Source of the DNA: an uncultured Eubacteriales bacterium
GTDB taxonomy: Bacteria > Bacillota > Clostridia > Oscillospirales > Acutalibacteraceae
Length of the DNA stretch: 41,008 nucleotides
Assembly (NCBI GenBank): GCA_900316615.1
Contig: ONDU01000004.1
Span: 1 to 41,008, forward strand
Reading direction: 5' to 3'
Shown: piece by piece, positions 8,556 through 16,990 of the stretch
How positions within the stretch are numbered: position 1 is the stretch's first letter
Layout: each line of letters starts with the position of its first letter
Notes under the pieces: generated by a model
What the model saw: only the letters and a program-made list of their open reading frames with translations
Database searches by the model: none
What the model was told of the DNA's origin: nothing
Position numbers and translations under genes: made by a program

Positions 8556-8653
8556 GCGATTGCAGACCGTTTCGGACATTTGTCCGAAACGAAATTTCAA
8601 GCTTAAAGCTTGAAATTTGGCAAAAGCGTTCCGCTTTTGCCGTCTGCAATCGC
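8556..8653. repeat. Cloverleaf repeat element R3
   Basis: Same outer arms and same three modules as R2 in the same order, 98 bp. It differs from R2 by one extra A in the centre of the second hairpin and by the third hairpin loop, which reads TTC here and GAA in R2, as if that module were inverted. It lies 24 bp after the queA stop. Confidence 0.93.
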
Positions 8654-8711
8654 AGCCTTAGCGAAGCCGCAGGTTTTGTTTAATTAGTTATAATAGAGAA
8701 AGAAAGGAAAA

Positions 8712-9848
8712 ATGCATTTGTTTAAGCTGATAAAAAAAGAGGGTTATGCAAGAAGAGGGGAGTTAAGTACGGTTCACGGAACTGTGCAGACACCTGTGTT
8801 TATGAATGTTGCTACCTGCGGAGCTATAAAGGGAGCAGTAAGTGCATTGGATTTAAAAGAAATAAAGTGTCAGATACAGCTTTGCAATACATATCATCTT
8901 CACCTTAGACCTACAGATGAGGTTATAAAGAAGCTTGGAGGACTTCATAAGTTTACCCGCTGGGATGCTCCGATACTTACGGACAGCGGAGGCTTTCAGG
9001 TGTTTTCTCTTGCGAAGCTCAGAAGCATAAAAGAAGAGGGCGTGTATTTTTCCTCGCATATAGACGGAAGAAAAATTTTTATGGGACCCGAAGAAAGTAT
9101 GCGTATACAGTCAAACTTAGCCTCCACAATAGCCATGGCGTTTGACGAATGTATAGAAAACCCTGCCGAATACGGGTATACAAAAAATTCTGTAGCAAGA
9201 ACTACACGCTGGCTTGTACGCTGCAGGGAAGAAATGCAGAGATTAAATTCACTTGATACCGCTATAAACAGAAATCAGATGCTTTTCGGAATAAATCAGG
9301 GTTCAACGTATGATGATATACGCACAGACCATATGAAAGAGATAAGCGAGCTTGATTTATCGGGATATGCGATAGGAGGACTTGCGGTAGGAGAACCTGC
9401 TGAGGTTATGTATCACGTAATAGAGAAAGTTGAAGAGCATATGCCGCAAAATAAGCCGCGCTATCTTATGGGAGTAGGAACTCCCGTAAACATACTGGAA
9501 AGCGTATACAGAGGAATTGATATGTTCGACTGTGTTATGCCGAGCAGAAACGCAAGACATGCACATCTGTTTACATGGAACGGAATAAGAAATATTCTGA
9601 ACGCAAAATATACACTTGATACCAACCCTATAGATGAAAACTGTGACTGCCCTGTATGCCGTCATTTTGACAGGGCGTATATGCATCATCTTTTCAAAAG
9701 CGGTGAAATGCTGGGTATGCGTCTTGCGGTTATGCACAACCTTTATTTTTATAACAATCTTATGGAAAAGATAAGAAAGGCAATAGATGAAGAAAGCTTT
9801 ACAGAGTTTTACAATAACTATAAGGAAATTCTGGGAAAAAGAATATGA
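8712..9848 (+). CDS. tgt: Queuine tRNA-ribosyltransferase
   Basis: 378 residues with the TGT signature residues: LTDSGGFQVFSL (general-base Asp), GVGTPVNILESV, the nucleophile Asp in FDCVMPSRNARH, and a zinc site CDCPVCRHF with a downstream HH pair. It exchanges guanine-34 for preQ1 in tRNAs with a GUN anticodon. The start ATG 8712 is 7-8 bp behind AAAGGA. A possible -10 TATAAT is at 8689-8694, without a clear -35. It precedes yajC, as in many bacteria. Confidence 0.96.
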   Translation: MHLFKLIKKEGYARRGELSTVHGTVQTPVFMNVATCGAIKGAVSALDLKEIKCQIQLCNTYHLHLRPTDEVIKKLGGLHKFTRWDAPILTDSGGFQVFSLAKLRSIKEEGVYFSSHIDGRKIFMGPEESMRIQSNLASTIAMAFDECIENPAEYGYTKNSVARTTRWLVRCREEMQRLNSLDTAINRNQMLFGINQGSTYDDIRTDHMKEISELDLSGYAIGGLAVGEPAEVMYHVIEKVEEHMPQNKPRYLMGVGTPVNILESVYRGIDMFDCVMPSRNARHAHLFTWNGIRNILNAKYTLDTNPIDENCDCPVCRHFDRAYMHHLFKSGEMLGMRLAVMHNLYFYNNLMEKIRKAIDEESFTEFYNNYKEILGKRI

Positions 9849-9864
9849 CAGTTCAAATTTACTA

Positions 9865-9892
9865 TTGAATTGAATTAAAAATATGATATAAT
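9865..9892 (+). promoter_or_regulatory. Promoter of yajC
   Basis: TTGAAT (9865-9870), 16-bp spacer and TATAAT (9887-9892) with an extended TG at 9884-9885; 41 bp before the ATG at 9933. Confidence 0.65.
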
Positions 9893-9932
9893 TTACCTGT
9901 TGATTTTTGAAAACTGAAAGGATTGGATTTTA

Positions 9933-10370
9933 ATGAAAAAATTACTTGCTGCATTGTCAGGAATTATGCTATTGTCATGTCTTACATCTTGTGCCTCCGC
10001 CTCGGGAGCACAAGGGGGACAGGAAGCAAATAACCCTATGAGTATAGTTATGATGGTAGGGTTTTATGTAGTTATACTGGCAGCTATGTATTTTCTTTTT
10101 ATCAGACCTAACTCGAAGAAGAAAAAAGAAGAGGAGCAGATGAGAGAAAGTCTCGAAATCGGAGATGAAATCATCACGATAGGAGGAATTACAGGAAGAG
10201 TTGTAAACATAAAGGAGGACGGTGCGTTCATTATGGAAACGGGTCCCGACAGAACAAAAATATTGTTCCAGCAGTGGGCATTGTCATCAATAGTTACCGA
10301 AAAAAATCTGAACGAAATCAAGGCTGACAAAAAGGAAAACAAGAAAAAGGAAAAGGTTGAAGAAAAATAA
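9933..10370 (+). CDS. yajC: YajC-like preprotein translocase subunit with a lipobox
   Basis: A 145-residue protein. The core is YajC: one membrane helix (about 33-52), then FIRPNSKKKKEEEQM, then ISLGDEII-type residues (EIGDEIITIGGITGRVV) and a Lys-rich tail. YajC associates with SecDF/YidC. Unusually, the N-terminus reads as a lipoprotein signal peptide (MKKLLAAL..LLSCLTSC, lipobox LTSC with Cys25). Lipidation there would fit the usual N-out/C-in topology. SecD/SecF genes do not follow; metK does. Confidence 0.88.
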   Translation: MKKLLAALSGIMLLSCLTSCASASGAQGGQEANNPMSIVMMVGFYVVILAAMYFLFIRPNSKKKKEEEQMRESLEIGDEIITIGGITGRVVNIKEDGAFIMETGPDRTKILFQQWALSSIVTEKNLNEIKADKKENKKKEKVEEK

Positions 10371-10436
10371 AAGCTTAATTAATATAGAAGGCTTTTGTTG
10401 GAATAAGATATAAGCTTAAAGTTTAGCACATACGAG

Positions 10437-10531
10437 GCGATTGCAGATAATCAAAATACGAAGTATTTTGATTATACAAAGTGTGAACACTTTGTATCCT
10501 GCGGAGTAACTCCGCAGGGATCTGCAATCGC
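10437..10531. repeat. Cloverleaf repeat element R4
   Basis: Outer arms GCGATTGCAGAT / ATCTGCAATCGC. The twelfth pair is A-T/T-A here instead of C-G, a compensating change on both sides. Hairpins inside: arm ATAATCAAAATAC (loop GAA), arm TACAAAGTG (loop TGAA) and arm CCTGCGGAG (loop TAA). It lies 66 bp after yajC and 75 bp before the metK promoter. Confidence 0.92.
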
Positions 10532-10606
10532 CGTAGCTTTTTGCTTTACTTGGGTATTGCCCTGAGCAGTAAATTAAGTGAAAATGCTGAAAAGAAGAGT
10601 AGGATA

Positions 10607-10635
10607 TTGACAAAGGAAAAGAGTTTTTGTATAAT
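10607..10635 (+). promoter_or_regulatory. Promoter of the riboswitch-metK transcript
   Basis: Consensus TTGACA (10607-10612), 17-bp spacer and TATAAT (10630-10635), about 35 bp before the riboswitch P1 stem. Confidence 0.85.
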
Positions 10636-10670
10636 ACTATAAGTATATGAAAAATGAATAAAGCTACTGA

Positions 10671-10769
10671 CTTATCAAGAGAGACGGAGGGAACAGGCCC
10701 TAAGAAGTCCGGCAACCTGCTTGAATTGTAAGCAAGGTGCCAAGTCCTGCGGTGAAGCCGAAAGATGAG
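10671..10769 (+). promoter_or_regulatory. SAM-I (S-box) riboswitch aptamer
   Basis: P1 strands CTTATC (10671-10676) and GATGAG (10764-10769) pair with one G-U. Between them are the S-box landmarks AAGAGAG, CGGAGGGAACAGGCCC, GCAACC and AAGGTGCCAAGTCCTGC. It senses S-adenosylmethionine and lies in the leader of metK, the SAM synthetase, the classic feedback arrangement in Firmicutes. Confidence 0.95.
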
Positions 10770-10780
10770 AAAAAAAGGAA

Positions 10781-10820
10781 GCCTTTCGGTAAAAGAGTAT
10801 GCCGAGAGGTTGTTTTTATT
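10781..10820 (+). terminator. Riboswitch-controlled terminator before metK
   Basis: Arms CCTTTCGG (10781-10788) and CCGAGAGG (10801-10808, one G-U pair) followed by TTGTTTTTATTT. It should form when SAM is bound, stopping transcription before metK. The terminator overlaps the most upstream possible metK start at ATG 10799, which rules that start out. Confidence 0.85.
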
Positions 10821-10867
10821 TATTTGCAGTTTTTAAACTAAATAGAAAAGTAAAGGGGACGAACGGA

Positions 10868-12055
10868 TTGATAAAGCATTTTTTTACATCAGAGTCTGTA
10901 ACGGAGGGACATCCCGACAAGATATGCGATCAGGTTTCAGATGCAATACTTGACGCAGTTCTTGAACAGGACAAGGAAGCACACGTAGCATGTGAAACGA
11001 CGGTAACTACAGGCATGGTTCATATTATGGGAGAAATATCTACCAAAGCGATTGTTGACATACCTCAGATAGCAAGGCACGTAATAAAAGAAATAGGATA
11101 TAACAGCAGTGAATGCGGATTTGACGGAAATACCTGTGCAGTAATAACATCACTGGATACGCAGTCGGCAGATATAGCCATGGGAGTAAACGAGAGCTAT
11201 GAGTTTAAGGACGGAGAAAATCATATATATAACAGTATAGGAGCAGGAGATCAGGGAATGATGTTCGGATATGCCTGTGATGAAACGCCTGAGCTTATGC
11301 CGGCTGCAATATCATATGCCCACAGACTTTCGAGAAAGCTTGCCGATGTACGCAAAAAAGGAAAGCTTGATTATCTCAGACCTGACGGAAAAACTCAGGT
11401 TACAGTAGAGTACAATGATGATAAAATAGCAAGGGTTGAAGCCATCGTTGTATCAACTCAGCATGACGAGAGTGTAACGCTTGAGCAGATAAGAGCAGAT
11501 ATAAAGAAATATGTTATAGAACCTGTTATTCCGTGTGAGCTTATAGATGAAAGCACGAAGATATTTGTAAATCCTACGGGAAGATTTGTAATAGGAGGAC
11601 CTGTAGGTGACAGCGGGCTTACAGGCAGAAAGATAATAGTAGACACCTACGGAGGATTTTCCAGACACGGAGGCGGAGCATTCAGTGGAAAAGACCCTAC
11701 AAAGGTAGACAGAAGTGCGGCATATGCGGCAAGGTATGTTGCAAAGAACATAGTAGGAGCAGGAATAGCAAGAAAGTGTGAGGTACAGCTTGCATATGCA
11801 ATAGGAGTAGCCAAGCCTGTTTCGGTATTTGTAGATTCATTTGGTACGTCGGAATATACAAATGAGGAGCTTGCAGATGCAGTCAATAAGGTTTTTGACC
11901 TCAGACCTGCGGCTATTATAGAGAGTCTTAATCTGAGAGATACGAAATACAGACCTACAGCGGCTTACGGACATATGGGAAGAGAAGAACTGGGAGTATC
12001 GTGGGAAAAGACGGATAAAACCGAAGAACTTAAAAAAGCGTTAAACGTAAAATAA
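10868..12055 (+). CDS. metK: S-adenosylmethionine synthetase
   Basis: 395 residues, the normal MetK length, beginning [20 protein letters not shown]. Other signatures are [23 protein letters not shown] and [14 protein letters not shown]. It makes SAM from methionine and ATP. Start TTG 10868 is chosen because AAAGGGG (10852-10858) is 9 bp upstream and the protein then starts at the family's conserved position; the longer frame from 10799 begins inside the terminator. Expression should be switched off by high SAM through the upstream riboswitch. Confidence 0.96.
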   Translation: MIKHFFTSESVTEGHPDKICDQVSDAILDAVLEQDKEAHVACETTVTTGMVHIMGEISTKAIVDIPQIARHVIKEIGYNSSECGFDGNTCAVITSLDTQSADIAMGVNESYEFKDGENHIYNSIGAGDQGMMFGYACDETPELMPAAISYAHRLSRKLADVRKKGKLDYLRPDGKTQVTVEYNDDKIARVEAIVVSTQHDESVTLEQIRADIKKYVIEPVIPCELIDESTKIFVNPTGRFVIGGPVGDSGLTGRKIIVDTYGGFSRHGGGAFSGKDPTKVDRSAAYAARYVAKNIVGAGIARKCEVQLAYAIGVAKPVSVFVDSFGTSEYTNEELADAVNKVFDLRPAAIIESLNLRDTKYRPTAAYGHMGREELGVSWEKTDKTEELKKALNVK

Positions 12056-12106
12056 ATTTTAATTTTTATTTAAAGGTGTACTAAAAATTGAATATATATG
12101 TTATAA

Positions 12107-12134
12107 TAGCCAAAGAGAGAAATCTCTTTGGCTA
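12107..12134 (+). terminator. Hairpin between metK and the HAD gene
   Basis: A 12-bp stem (arm AGCCAAAGAGA at 12108-12118, partner 12123-12133) with a short GAAA loop, followed by TTATTGTAATTATT. It may terminate metK. An extended -10 (TGTTATAAT, 12099-12107) abuts it on the left, so a promoter for the next gene could start inside the hairpin. Confidence 0.5.
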
Positions 12135-12163
12135 TTATTGTAATTATTGAGGTGATTGCCTGT

Positions 12164-12802
12164 ATGAAAAAGGGAATTATTTTTGACCTTGATGGTACGC
12201 TGTGGGATTCTGCAAAGATAGTAGTAAGGGCATTTAACGATGAAATAAAGAATTATGATGATGTTGACTATACGCTTACTGAGGAAGTTCTGAAATCTCA
12301 GATGGGAAAGACCGCAGAGGATATTTCAAAGGTATTTTTTCCGAATGCTCCAAGAGAAAGGGCAATAGAGCTTATGGAAATCTGTAATGAGCGTGAGTGC
12401 AGGTATCTTTCGGAATACGGAGGAAAGCTTTACCCTAAGCTTGAAAAAACTCTTAAAGAGCTTGTTAAAAAAGGAATAAATCTTTATATTGTAAGCAACT
12501 GCGGAGAAGACTATATAGAAGCATTTTTTAAAGCTCATAATCTCAGTAAGTATTTCGATGATACGGAATGTCATGGAGGAACAGGCTTGTCCAAAGGAGA
12601 AAACATAAAGCTTATATTTGAAAGGAACGGGCTGGATAATGCTGTGTATGCAGGAGATACACAGGGCGATTGTGATGCGGCACATTTTGCAGGACTTCCG
12701 TTTGTATGGGCAGAATATGGCTTCGGGAAAGTAAATGATGCAGATTATACAATAGATTGTATAGGCAAAATTTTAGAAATTGCAGATAATATTTTAAAAT
12801 AA
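12164..12802 (+). CDS. HAD-superfamily phosphatase, PGP-like
   Basis: A 212-residue HAD hydrolase with the small helical cap of the phosphoglycolate phosphatase group. Motif I is IFDLDGTLWDS, motif II YIVSNC, then a conserved Lys in GLSKGENI and motif IV AGDTQGDCDAA. The substrate cannot be told from sequence. ATG 12164 is chosen because GAGGTG lies 9 bp upstream; a longer in-frame version begins at 12128 within the hairpin. It follows metK but probably has its own promoter. Confidence 0.85.
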   Translation: MKKGIIFDLDGTLWDSAKIVVRAFNDEIKNYDDVDYTLTEEVLKSQMGKTAEDISKVFFPNAPRERAIELMEICNERECRYLSEYGGKLYPKLEKTLKELVKKGINLYIVSNCGEDYIEAFFKAHNLSKYFDDTECHGGTGLSKGENIKLIFERNGLDNAVYAGDTQGDCDAAHFAGLPFVWAEYGFGKVNDADYTIDCIGKILEIADNILK

Positions 12803-12850
12803 AAAGTCAGTCTAATTCATTTGTATTCTGAAAAATAAATTATAAAATTC

Positions 12851-12915
12851 AGGTTAAGCCTTTTAAAAGGTCAGAAGCTTTTGCAGTATTTTCAAGGGGA
12901 AAGTCCTTAAACTCA
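12851..12915 (+). repeat. Family-B repeat, short copy
   Basis: This 65-bp stretch starts AGGTTAAGCCTTTT and ends CCTTAAACTCA. The same ends and a shared AAGCTTTTG...TTTTCAAGGGG-like segment recur in a longer form at 23713-23817. It lies in the leader just before the ribosome binding site of the lipoprotein gene. The copy is degenerate and lacks the central hairpins. Confidence 0.55.
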
Positions 12916-12936
12916 TATTTCGGTGGTGAAAATTAC

Positions 12937-13794
12937 TTGAAATTCAAATTTACGGTTATATTTTTTGCTGCTGTGTTGTTTTTATGCTCCTGTGGTGTGA
13001 TGTCAGGCGGCAGAGACAGAGAGGAAAAGCTTAATACGGATACAGACCCTTTTAAAGGATTGGAGGTTTCGTTTCACGGAGAACCTGAAAAGGGCTTTGC
13101 CGATATGGACGTAAGTAAATGCGATGGCTTTATACGTGATAACTTTAAGTTTGAATGTATAAATGACGGCAGATTATCCAATGGAGAAACAGTTCAGGTC
13201 ATAGTCTCAGTTAAAAGCAGGGACGCTCAAGAAAGCGGAGTTAATATACTGCGTTATGAAAAGGATTATGTGGTAACAGGAGTTGATTTTTATCCTACTG
13301 AAATTGAGGGTTATGAAAAGGAGGCTCTTAACAAGGAGATACGCCGTATTGCTGATAAGTTTATATCTGAGGGCGTAAAGAATTTTCATATGCTGTATGA
13401 CAGTGGCTTTGACCGCACAGGCTGGAGTAAAAGCGGTTCATTTGAATATACATATACATATTATGATGTTAAAATGCTTTATACATTTCATAAGAGAGAG
13501 CCTGAGAGGAATGCATATTTCATATTGTACGAGCTTGAAAATGATATAGTATGTGTGGAGGATATGGACAGCGGATTTGAAGCACCAATGAAAAAGGGAG
13601 AAGAAGACAGGGGTGTGTCATATATTCTTGTAGGTCTTACCTCTGTAAGAGCCACAAGCGATAAAATATTCAGGGCTGATTCCAATGCAGAGGGCATAGA
13701 AGTGATAAAAAAGGTGTTCGACAGCAGGGAGGACGCAGAGGAATACTGTAAATACAGCGGTGAGTACGAAACAGTGTACGAATTGTTTGTGTAG
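12937..13794 (+). CDS. Lipoprotein, paralogue of the one at 15474
   Basis: A 285-residue protein with a lipoprotein signal (FAAVLFLCSCG, lipobox LCSC). After it comes a beta-rich domain (about 40-120: FKGLEVSFHGEPEKGFADMD, LSNGETVQVIV) and a C-terminal domain containing MKKGEEDRGVSYILVGL. Both parts match the lipoprotein at 15474, which has FKNLKVKFSGENGKGKAKLD and MKKGEKDKGVTYVAIS. Function is unknown. Start is TTG 12937 behind GGTGGTG. It should be attached to the outer face of the membrane. Confidence 0.8.
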   Translation: MKFKFTVIFFAAVLFLCSCGVMSGGRDREEKLNTDTDPFKGLEVSFHGEPEKGFADMDVSKCDGFIRDNFKFECINDGRLSNGETVQVIVSVKSRDAQESGVNILRYEKDYVVTGVDFYPTEIEGYEKEALNKEIRRIADKFISEGVKNFHMLYDSGFDRTGWSKSGSFEYTYTYYDVKMLYTFHKREPERNAYFILYELENDIVCVEDMDSGFEAPMKKGEEDRGVSYILVGLTSVRATSDKIFRADSNAEGIEVIKKVFDSREDAEEYCKYSGEYETVYELFV

Positions 13795-13839
13795 TAGTTA
13801 CCATAGTAATTCATGATTATTGCAAACCTTGGGAGAGGT

Positions 13840-13934
13840 GCGATTGCAGATTTAAAAAGCAAAGCTTTTTAAATGTCCGAACGGTTTACCGTTCGGAGCC
13901 GTCTGCGGATTAATCCGCAGACGGCTGCAATCGC
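13840..13934. repeat. Cloverleaf repeat element R5
   Basis: Outer arms GCGATTGCAG / CTGCAATCGC (13840-13849 / 13925-13934). Hairpins inside: arm ATTTAAAAAGC (loop AAA), arm TCCGAACGG (loop TTTA) and a perfect 24-bp palindrome with arm CGTCTGCGGATT. It begins 45 bp after the lipoprotein stop. Confidence 0.92.
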
Positions 13935-14042
13935 CGTATACTTCCACAAAAGATGGTTTTTTGATATTTTACAATAGCTTAACAAAAGGTTTTAGCAAAG
14001 AAATGACCTTTTGCAGATAAATAATAAGGAAGGATGAAGAAA

Positions 14043-15209
14043 ATGTTAGGCAATTTCAGTTATGTGAATGCAACAAGGCTTTATTTCGGAGATGATTCGC
14101 TCAAATATCTGAACAAAGAGCTTCCGAAGTACGGAAAGAATGTACAACTTGTATATGGAGGAGGGTCAATAAAGAGAAACGGAATTTACGATGCAGTTGT
14201 TGAGATACTGAAGAAAAACGGAAAGAACATTTTTGAGGATGGAGGAGTTATGCCAAATCCTACAGTAGAAAAGCTCGCCGAGGGAATAAAAACAGCAAGA
14301 GAAAATAATGTGGACTTTATTCTTGCTGTAGGAGGAGGTTCGTGCTGTGACTATGCAAAGGCATTGTCGGTATCGGTAAACTGCAAGGAGGATCCGTGGG
14401 ACAAGTATTATATAAGATTTGAAGATCCCGACTGTGAGATTATTCCTGTAGGTTGTGTTCTGACAATGGCAGGAACAGGCTCTGAAATGAACGCAGGCTC
14501 AGTAATAACTAACCATGCTCAGAAGCTTAAAATAGGTCATGTTTTTAAAGATAACGTAATGCCTAAGTTTTCAATATTAAACCCTGTGTTTACGTATTCT
14601 CTTCCGAAGCGTCAGATGGTTTCCGGAATATACGATATATTCTGTCATATATGCGAGCAGTATTTCTCGGGAAATGACGACAATACAAGCGACTATATAG
14701 CAGAAGGACTGATGAAGTCGCTTATCAACAGCTCATATGAAGCTCTTAAGAATCCTGAGGACTATGAGGCACGTTCAAATATAATGTGGACGGCAACATG
14801 GGCACTCAATACCCTTATATCGAGAGGAAAATCCACAGACTGGATGGTTCATATGATAGGACAGGCGGTAGGAGCATATACGGACGCAACTCACGGAATG
14901 ACACTTGCTGCGGTAACACTTCCCTATTACAGAATGATTATGCCCTACGGAATTAAAAAATTCAGACGCTTTGCAGAGCAGGTATGGCAGATTGATACAA
15001 ACGGAATGACGGATGAAGAGGCGGCAGAAGCAGGTCTTATTGCTTTGGAAACATGGATGAATAATCTTGATCTTTGTCTGAGTACGGGAGAGCTTGGAGT
15101 TAACGAATATATGATTGACGGAATAGCAAATGCAACCATAATTCTTAACGGAGGCTACAAGGTTCTCAGTAAGGACGATGTAAAACAAATTCTCAGGGAA
15201 AGCCTTTGA
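14043..15209 (+). CDS. Iron-containing alcohol dehydrogenase, butanol dehydrogenase type
   Basis: 388 residues of the type III (iron) alcohol dehydrogenase family, close to BdhA/YqhD-type NADPH enzymes: LGNFSYVNATRLYFGDDSL at the start, VGGGSCCDYAKAL for the cofactor, TMAGTGSEMN. Metal ligands are the Asp and His in YDIFCHICEQYF, the His in WMVHMIGQAVG and the His in DATHGMTLAAV. It reduces aldehydes in fermentation or detoxification. ATG 14043 is chosen because AAGGAAGG lies 9 bp upstream; ATG 14034 would leave no spacing. It stands alone between two R elements. Confidence 0.93.
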   Translation: MLGNFSYVNATRLYFGDDSLKYLNKELPKYGKNVQLVYGGGSIKRNGIYDAVVEILKKNGKNIFEDGGVMPNPTVEKLAEGIKTARENNVDFILAVGGGSCCDYAKALSVSVNCKEDPWDKYYIRFEDPDCEIIPVGCVLTMAGTGSEMNAGSVITNHAQKLKIGHVFKDNVMPKFSILNPVFTYSLPKRQMVSGIYDIFCHICEQYFSGNDDNTSDYIAEGLMKSLINSSYEALKNPEDYEARSNIMWTATWALNTLISRGKSTDWMVHMIGQAVGAYTDATHGMTLAAVTLPYYRMIMPYGIKKFRRFAEQVWQIDTNGMTDEEAAEAGLIALETWMNNLDLCLSTGELGVNEYMIDGIANATIILNGGYKVLSKDDVKQILRESL

Positions 15210-15266
15210 TATATAAGCTGCTTCCGAAATTATTTTTTATAAGATTTTAGGTTAAGCCTGAGTGCT

Positions 15267-15363
15267 GCGATTGCAGACAATAAAAAGACGGAGGTCTTTT
15301 TATTGTTTAATTGCCGAGGCAATTAAACTCCCTGCGGAATATTCCGCAGGGGTCTGCAATCGC
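15267..15363. repeat. Cloverleaf repeat element R6
   Basis: Outer arms GCGATTGCAGAC / GTCTGCAATCGC, extended by one T-A pair on the outside. Hairpins inside: arm ACAATAAAAAGAC (loop GGAG), arm TTTAATTGCC (loop GAG) and arm CCCTGCGGAAT (perfect palindrome). It starts 57 bp after the dehydrogenase stop. Confidence 0.92.
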
Positions 15364-15394
15364 ATTGTGCGTAATTCCGAATTTCTTAAAATTA

Positions 15395-15423
15395 TTGTAT
15401 TACAGATAAGAATTTGTTATAAT
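15395..15423 (+). promoter_or_regulatory. Promoter of the second lipoprotein gene
   Basis: TTGTAT (15395-15400), 17-bp spacer and TATAAT (15418-15423), with extended TG at 15415-15416. Confidence 0.75.
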
Positions 15424-15473
15424 CAAAATGTTTGGTGAATTTCGGAAATCAGCGTAAAAGTGAGGTAATATTG

Positions 15474-16739
15474 ATGAAAAAATCGAAAAACAAAAGAAAG
15501 ATTTTTTTAAATTTCCTGCTTGTTGGGGTTATTTTGTTGAGTATATTTATTTTTTCAGGCTGCGGAAGGGTGAAAATAAGTGTAATATCGGCAAAACTGC
15601 TTGATGTTCAGATAGGTGGCTGCAACGGTCACGGAACAGCAGTGCTTTCACTTAATACCGAAAATTTAAAGAAGGAGCTTGCGAAATATAAGGATAACGA
15701 GCATTATGCCGAAATAAATAAGCTGCTCAACGGAATGAAATTTGAATTTGCCGACAAGCAGCAGGACGGAAAGCTCAAAAATAACGAGGAGTTTGACGTT
15801 GTTGCATTATATGACAAATATCTTGCCGAAAGAGCAAATGTTGTAATGGAGGATACAACGCTTACGTGTACGGCAAAAAATCTTTCGGACGGAGAAGAAC
15901 TGGATGCCTTTAAAAATCTTAAAGTCAAGTTTTCGGGAGAAAACGGAAAGGGTAAGGCAAAGCTGGATACAGGAAACTGTTCGGAGGTTGTAAAGAACTG
16001 CGTGAAATTCAAAATAGAGAGTTCGGATAAATATCTTTGGAATGGAAGTACGATAACCGTTTCGGCAACGGAGATTGATGACAAGCTTAAAAAGAAGGGC
16101 TATTTTCTCAAAGAAGAAACAAAGAAATATACCGTGGAAAAGCTTGCAGGACCGAGAACATCTCTTGACGGAGTTGATACCGAAAGTCTGCGTGAAGAGA
16201 TGGACAGAGAGATGAATTATCATATACAGAATGATTATTATGTGTTTGACTGTGACTATACATTTGCAAGCGGGAAAAAAAGGGATTTAAGTTCATTTGA
16301 ATGTACATATGATACTAGCTATACTTTGGAAAAATATCAGTATATATATTCCAGAAAGGATGTAAGCAACAACAGCCTCATAGCTTACTACAGGGTAACG
16401 ACCAATTTTGTGAGCAAGGAGGATCAGATAAATGTAAGCAAGGGTGCAGCGGCGATGAAGAAAGGGGAAAAGGATAAAGGGGTGACATATGTTGCAATTT
16501 CCACAAATCCCTTGAAAATGGACTCCAACAATCAGCTTGATAAAAACAACTATATATTCTTCAACAGTGCAAGCGGTAAGACGATACCTGAAATTCAGAA
16601 GCAGCTTGGTATAACATCGTACACATCTGAGTATTTTGACAAGGATTTCAACATAATAGCATATGCCGAGCCTGAGACAGAGCCTCCGACACAAGCCCCT
16701 ACTAAAAAGTCTGCTGAGAATAAGCAGGTACAGCAGTAA
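15474..16739 (+). CDS. Lipoprotein with two copies of an unknown domain
   Basis: A 421-residue protein with a basic n-region (KKSKNKRK), a hydrophobic segment and lipobox FSGC. Two related beta-rich domains follow: AKLLDVQIGGCNGHGTAVL (about 38-125) and FKNLKVKFSGENGKGKAKLD (about 140-225). The latter resembles the single domain of the lipoprotein at 12937. The shared MKKGEKDKGVTYVAIS segment comes near residue 338 and the tail is Pro/Thr-rich (TEPPTQAPT). The spacing of Gly residues (GxxGxGxA) is the most obvious repeat feature. Function unknown. ATG 15474 lies 7 bp behind GAGGT. Confidence 0.8.
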   Translation: MKKSKNKRKIFLNFLLVGVILLSIFIFSGCGRVKISVISAKLLDVQIGGCNGHGTAVLSLNTENLKKELAKYKDNEHYAEINKLLNGMKFEFADKQQDGKLKNNEEFDVVALYDKYLAERANVVMEDTTLTCTAKNLSDGEELDAFKNLKVKFSGENGKGKAKLDTGNCSEVVKNCVKFKIESSDKYLWNGSTITVSATEIDDKLKKKGYFLKEETKKYTVEKLAGPRTSLDGVDTESLREEMDREMNYHIQNDYYVFDCDYTFASGKKRDLSSFECTYDTSYTLEKYQYIYSRKDVSNNSLIAYYRVTTNFVSKEDQINVSKGAAAMKKGEKDKGVTYVAISTNPLKMDSNNQLDKNNYIFFNSASGKTIPEIQKQLGITSYTSEYFDKDFNIIAYAEPETEPPTQAPTKKSAENKQVQQ

Positions 16740-16816
16740 TCCGTAGAATTTGATAAGAGATATTTTGTTATAAGCTTTTTGCAAAAAATACGTTGTATAA
16801 TTGTAAAAACAAGGTT

Positions 16817-16855
16817 AAATATACTTAGTGAAAACCGTTTGTAAGTATATTTTGG
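16817..16855 (+). terminator. Possible terminator after the second lipoprotein gene
   Basis: An 11-bp stem AAATATACTTA / TAAGTATATTT with a 14-base loop and a short T tail. It is AT-only in its stem and so weak. Confidence 0.4.
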
Positions 16856-16929
16856 GACATTGACTGCTTTAACAAATGTTACATAAAGAAAATTATGGAT
16901 ATAAAATAAGATTTATTGCTATATTTTAG

Positions 16930-16959
16930 TTGAAAACAGAAGTACATATATGTTATAAT
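16930..16959 (+). promoter_or_regulatory. Promoter of the pseudokinase gene
   Basis: TTGAAA (16930-16935), 18-bp spacer and TATAAT (16954-16959), with extended TG at 16951-16952. Confidence 0.75.
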
Positions 16960-16990
16960 AATTACATATTCGGAAAGTAGGTGTGTTTTT

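Noticed and set aside
10799..10867. Upstream start for metK at ATG 10799
   Set aside because: It lies inside the riboswitch terminator, and its 23 extra residues have no match to MetK N-termini.
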